From: JANYJJ01 sp031386065
GTDB lineage: Bacteria; Pseudomonadota; Gammaproteobacteria; Burkholderiales; Burkholderiaceae_C
Direction: 5' to 3'
Length of the DNA: 7,680 nt
Assembly (NCBI GenBank): GCA_031386065.1
Contig: JANNBZ010000361.1
Span: 1-7,680, forward strand
Every line of letters starts with the position of its first letter. Position 1 is the stretch's first letter. The position numbers and the translations under genes are program-made. The notes beneath the pieces are model-generated. The model searched no databases. It was not told the origin of the DNA and saw only the letters and a list, made by a program, of their open reading frames with translations. Below, in pieces: positions 5,446 through 7,680 of this stretch.

Positions 5446-5872
5446 GATTGACGGTCAGCGCCAGGCTGCCGATGGTGATGGTCTGGTTGGCCGCTGGCAC
5501 CGGTTGGCCGCGCGCGTTGAAGCGCACCAGCGCAGAACCGCCCAACGCAATGCCGGGCGGCATCGCGATCACATACGCCGCCTCGCCGCCGGGGCCGGCC
5601 ACCGCCGCCGCCGCAGCGCAGGCGCCGCCCAGGGTGTAGACGGCCGCCGCCTGGGCCGGGGCGATCAGCACGCAGACCTCGCGCTGCTGCGTGACCGCCA
5701 GCTTGCGGCTGTAGCCCAGCATGCCGCGCAACTGGTCTTGCACGCCGCGCTCTTGCAACACCGAACGGTCGGTCAGCCGCGGCAACGCCACGGCCGCGAG
5801 CACGCCCATCACCAGCATCACGACGATCAGCTCGACCATCGTGAAGCCGCGTGCAGGGCGAGTCGCGGTCAT
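5423..5872 (-). CDS. mshC: MSHA minor pilin MshC (GspH/FimT-like)
   Basis: This 149-residue prepilin has an 8- to 9-residue leader MTATRPARG. The helix FTMVELIVVMLVMGVLAAVALPRL follows, including Glu5. Next comes DRSVLQERGVQDQLRGMLGYSRKLAVTQQREVCVLI, a GspH/FimT-type neck and first strand. The end, LVRFNARGQPVPA...TITIGSLALTVNRETG, is the typical terminal beta region of the GspH group. Two cysteines (67 and 85) could pair. The ATG lies 13 nt after the major pilin stop, with a hairpin occupying that gap and no clear Shine-Dalgarno. This suggests the gene is expressed at a lower level than the pilin. It occupies the canonical MshC place directly after the pilin gene. Confidence 0.83.
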   Translation of the reverse strand: MTATRPARGFTMVELIVVMLVMGVLAAVALPRLTDRSVLQERGVQDQLRGMLGYSRKLAVTQQREVCVLIAPAQAAAVYTLGGACAAAAAVAGPGGEAAYVIAMPPGIALGGSALVRFNARGQPVPAANQTITIGSLALTVNRETGLAL

Positions 5873-5877
5873 TCGAA

Positions 5878-5897
5878 ACCGGCTGTCAGCAGCCGGT
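5878..5897 (-). terminator. Perfect 8-bp hairpin across the stop codon of the major pilin
   Basis: The minus strand reads ACCGGCTG-CTGA-CAGCCGGT followed by TTCG. This is a perfect 8-bp stem with a 4-nt loop, and the loop contains the TGA stop of the pilin gene. The U-run is only two to three bases long, so full termination is unlikely. Partial termination, RNA processing or 3' protection of the pilin mRNA is plausible, which would raise pilin over minor-pilin expression. Confidence 0.5.
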
Positions 5898-6437
5898 GGT
5901 CACCGTGGCGCCGAGGGTCGGTGCCTCGCCCAGCGTGGGCGGCGCGACATAGGTGAACGAGCAGTTGGCGGGCGTCGGACCGCCGGTGACCTGCACCTGC
6001 AGACCGCCACCGGCGTTGACGGCGGCGTAGCCATCGGCGGCCAGTTGGGCTGCCGTCGGCGTGCCGGCGACCTGCACGATGCCCGCAGTGGCCACCACAC
6101 CCGCCAGCGTGGCCGCCGGGTACAGCAACGCCACCTGCACGCGGCCGTTCTCGGTGCACAGCCCGCCGGTGCCGGCCGCGTTGATGTTGGGCGGGTTGGC
6201 ACCGAAGCCGGTGTTCGAGGCACAGTTCGGTTGCACCTGGTTGTGACGGGCCATGGCCGTGCCGTGGACCAGCGCCATTGCCGAAGCGGCAGCGCCGCGC
6301 GCGGCGTTCAGCTTGGCGATGCGGCCGTCGCGCTGCAGGTTGGTGAAGCGCGGCAGCGCCACCGCGGCCAGGATGCCGAGAATGATGATGACCACGATGA
6401 GTTCCACCATGGTGAAACCTTTTTGCTGACGACTCAT
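5886..6437 (-). CDS. mshA: MSHA-type major pilin (MshA/MshB-like prepilin)
   Basis: This 183-residue prepilin has the leader MSRQQKG cut before Phe8. The helix FTMVELIVVIIILGILAAVALPRFTNLQRDGR then carries Glu5 (residue 12) and the P-R/K-F-x-NLQ-DAR pattern of MshA/MshB. The globular part contains Cys72, Cys94, Cys159 and a C-terminal Cys183, likely two disulfides, and Gly/Ala-rich loops. The ATG at 6435-6437 is chosen because AGGAGA stands 7 nt upstream and the leader is short. A longer open frame reaching 6668 crosses repeat DNA and is not credible. Directly before mshC, its position matches mshA. I see only one such pilin here, and MshB cannot be excluded. Role: main structural subunit of an adhesive type IV pilus. 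Confidence 0.85.
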   Translation of the reverse strand: MSRQQKGFTMVELIVVIIILGILAAVALPRFTNLQRDGRIAKLNAARGAAASAMALVHGTAMARHNQVQPNCASNTGFGANPPNINAAGTGGLCTENGRVQVALLYPAATLAGVVATAGIVQVAGTPTAAQLAADGYAAVNAGGGLQVQVTGGPTPANCSFTYVAPPTLGEAPTLGATVTTGC

Positions 6438-6444
6438 GATGAGT

Positions 6445-6450
6445 TCTCCT
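6445..6450 (-). promoter_or_regulatory. Strong ribosome binding site of the major pilin gene
   Basis: AGGAGA on the minus strand stands 7 nt before the ATG. It is much the strongest Shine-Dalgarno in the pilus block, and it decides the short start over the upstream open frame. It fits the high expression expected of a major pilin. Confidence 0.75.
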
Positions 6451-6539
6451 GGGTAAATTCGGGACGGGAGACGGCTGACACTTCGGGGAAGCCACACACA
6501 GCGCGACCCGCCGGACGCGGGCTTGGGACTGTCCCGCTC

Positions 6540-6567
6540 ATATCGGCCGGGCGAGGGTTGGACTTGA
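6540..6567 (-). promoter_or_regulatory. Weak sigma-28 (FliA)-like promoter candidate for the pilin operon
   Basis: On the minus strand, TCAAG (complement of 6563-6567) is followed after 15 nt by GCCGATAT (complement of 6540-6547). This is one base off the FliA -10 consensus GCCGATAA. The -35 match is partial and the spacing is about one base longer than in the E. coli consensus. It lies about 100 nt upstream of the pilin ATG. It could be chance in GC-rich DNA. No convincing sigma-70 or sigma-54 promoter was seen in the gap. Confidence 0.25.
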
Positions 6568-6609
6568 GTGGAGCGTGCGCGATGGAACACGCGTGAGAGA
6601 TGAATTTCC

Positions 6610-6732
6610 ACCGCCAAGGCGCAAAGGACGCGAAGTTCGCAAAGTGAAAGCGCGAAGGGAGTTCGCAAAAAACTGTCCCCAGCCGGCCTTCAATTTCCTT
6701 CGCGTCCTTCGCGTCCTCTGCGCCTTTGCGGT
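6610..6732. repeat. Long imperfect inverted repeat of the dispersed AAGGCGCAAAGGACGCGAAG type
   Basis: The left arm 6610-6635 and right arm 6707-6732 are complementary at 24 of 26 positions, with a 71-nt middle. Inside, gttcgcaaa occurs twice (6635-6643 and 6661-6669) and ccttcgcgt is tandemly repeated (6697-6705, 6706-6714). Short 'GGCGCAAAGGACGCGAAG' hairpins of this kind are familiar as multicopy intergenic repeats in many proteobacterial genomes. Membership in such a family is recalled, not searched. It lies just beyond the mshG stop and may act as a 3' hairpin or a non-autonomous mobile repeat. Confidence 0.75.
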
Positions 6733-6794
6733 CAGGAATTCGCATGCGTGTTCTCTTGCGAACGCCAGCCCCGACCCCGGTGACGGAACACGCC

Positions 6795-7680
6795 TCACTT
6801 CAATGCCGCCTTGCCCAGGTCCCACATCGGCATGAACACGCCCAGCGCCAGCACCAGCACCATTGCGCCGAGCACGAAGATGAGGATGGGCTCGATCTGC
6901 TGCGACATGGTTTTCAGTTCGTACTCGACTTCGCGCTGGTACATCAGGCCCACTTCGTCCAGCATCTCGTCGAGCGTGCCCGACTCTTCGCCCACCATGA
7001 TCATCTGCAGCACGATGGGCGTGAAGATGCCGGCCTTGCGGCTGGCGCTGAGCATGCTTTCGCCGTGCTCGACCGAGGTGCGCATGCCCTTGATGGCGTG
7101 TTCGATGTGGGCGTTCTCGGCCACCTCGCCGGCCAGTTGCAGGCCTTCCAGTACCGGCACGCCGCTGCGCAGCACCAGGCTCAGGCTGCGGCACACGCGC
7201 GACAGCGCGCCCTTGCGAACGATCTTGCCGGCCACCGGAATGTCCATCTTGTGGCGGTCCCAGAACAGGCGCCCGTGCGCGGTGCCCACGAAGCCGCGCA
7301 GCGCCAGCACGCCGGCCGCGCAGGCCGCCAGCAGGGCCGGCCACCAGGCCACCACGAACTTCGAGGTGCCCAGCAAAATTCGCGTCATCAACGGCAGCTC
7401 GGTCTTCAGGTTTTCGAACACCTTGGCGAAGGCGGGGATCACGAAGATGTTGATCACCACCATCGCCACCACCATCGCCAGCATCACGAACTTCGGGTAG
7501 CGAAGCGCCGACTTGATCTGCTCGGCCATGCTGCGCTGAAATTCCATGTGCTCGTGCAGCGTGAGGAACACCTGCGTCAGCTGGCCGGTGGTCTCGCCCA
7601 CGCGCACCATGGCCACGAAAAAACCGTCGAACACATCGCCGCGCCTGGCCATCGCGTGCGACAGCTCGTAGCCCGAGTCC
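6795..7680 (-). CDS. mshG: MSHA platform protein MshG (GspF/PilC family), N-terminus beyond the window
   Basis: The frame is open to the right edge; 294 residues are visible out of an expected 400 or so. The visible part starts inside the first GspF domain (DSGYELSHAMARRGDVFDGFFVAMVRVGETTGQL), followed by a membrane helix LAMVVAMVVINIFVIPAF. A second helix is VVAWWPALLAACAAGVLAL. The second GspF domain contains LSRVCRSLSLVLRSGVPVLEGLQLAGEVAEN, MIMVGEESGTLDEMLDEVGLMYQREVEYELK and a final helix IEPILIFVLGAMVLVLALGVFMPMWDLGKAALK. It is the inner-membrane platform linking the assembly ATPase (MshE) to pilin polymerisation. The internal ATG at 7650-7652 is not the start, because family sequence continues upstream of it. 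It is named MshG rather than PilC or GspF because it heads mshACDOP. Confidence 0.88.
   Translation of the reverse strand, partial: DSGYELSHAMARRGDVFDGFFVAMVRVGETTGQLTQVFLTLHEHMEFQRSMAEQIKSALRYPKFVMLAMVVAMVVINIFVIPAFAKVFENLKTELPLMTRILLGTSKFVVAWWPALLAACAAGVLALRGFVGTAHGRLFWDRHKMDIPVAGKIVRKGALSRVCRSLSLVLRSGVPVLEGLQLAGEVAENAHIEHAIKGMRTSVEHGESMLSASRKAGIFTPIVLQMIMVGEESGTLDEMLDEVGLMYQREVEYELKTMSQQIEPILIFVLGAMVLVLALGVFMPMWDLGKAALK

Larger units (their letters stand above)
6438..6794. other. Non-coding gap between mshG and the pilin gene
   Basis: This 357-nt gap holds no credible gene. From the mshG side it contains the inverted repeat at 6610-6732, a sigma-28-like motif at 6540-6567, a small palindrome gggactgtccc (6525-6535) and the pilin ribosome binding site. 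Open frames crossing it (peptides of the type FLRVLRVLCAFAV) come from the repeat. A leader region this long suggests that the pilin operon has its own promoter. Confidence 0.7.

Noticed and set aside
6438..6668. Longer start for the major pilin, and other small peptides of the FLRVLRVLCAFAV type in the gap.
   Set aside because: They translate the inverted repeat. The AGGAGA site and short prepilin leader fix the start at 6437.

Overview
The window is a high-GC, gene-dense piece of a Gram-negative chromosome. Its gene content is a NitT/TauT-type ABC permease fused operonically to ureD, a HigBA module, a GTT1-like glutathione transferase and an MSHA-type pilus locus. Together with the style of the UreD and pilin proteins, this suggests a betaproteobacterium, most likely order Burkholderiales. 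That placement is inferred from protein style; no 16S or marker gene is present.

Layout. (1) Bases 1-979, plus strand: the last 45 codons of an ABC transporter permease overlap the start of a complete ureD (ATGA overlap). The urease structural genes that usually follow ureD are absent. (2) Bases 988-1914, minus strand and convergent with ureD: two adjacent, translationally coupled genes for gp19-type (T4 tail tube / Afp1-Pvc1-like) contractile-tail tube proteins. No sheath, baseplate or ATPase gene lies beside them. (3) Bases 1969-2623, minus strand: a complete higB-higA toxin-antitoxin operon, with a recognisable promoter and a palindromic operator. It is transcribed toward the tail-tube genes with no visible terminator between. 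(4) Bases 2665-3339, minus strand: a glutathione S-transferase. (5) Bases 3394-7680, minus strand: an MSHA (mannose-sensitive haemagglutinin) type IV pilus block. In transcription order it reads mshG (partial, inner-membrane platform), a 357-nt non-coding gap, a major-type pilin (mshA-like), mshC, mshD, mshO and mshP. The pilin genes overlap or sit within 13 nt of each other and read as one operon.

How the parts work together: MshG is the platform on which pilin subunits are extracted from the inner membrane. The mshA-like gene supplies the fibre subunit. MshC, D, O and P are minor pilins, probably forming an initiation or tip complex. A perfect hairpin over the stop codon of the major pilin could set pilin to minor-pilin stoichiometry. 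The gap between mshG and the pilin holds a long imperfect inverted repeat of the dispersed-repeat type and a weak sigma-28-like promoter candidate.

The parts most worth a second look are the orphan tail-tube pair joined to higBA, the arginine-rich repeated leader of MshO, and the compact MSHA locus without mshF or mshQ in the expected places. I did not find a clearly novel complete system.
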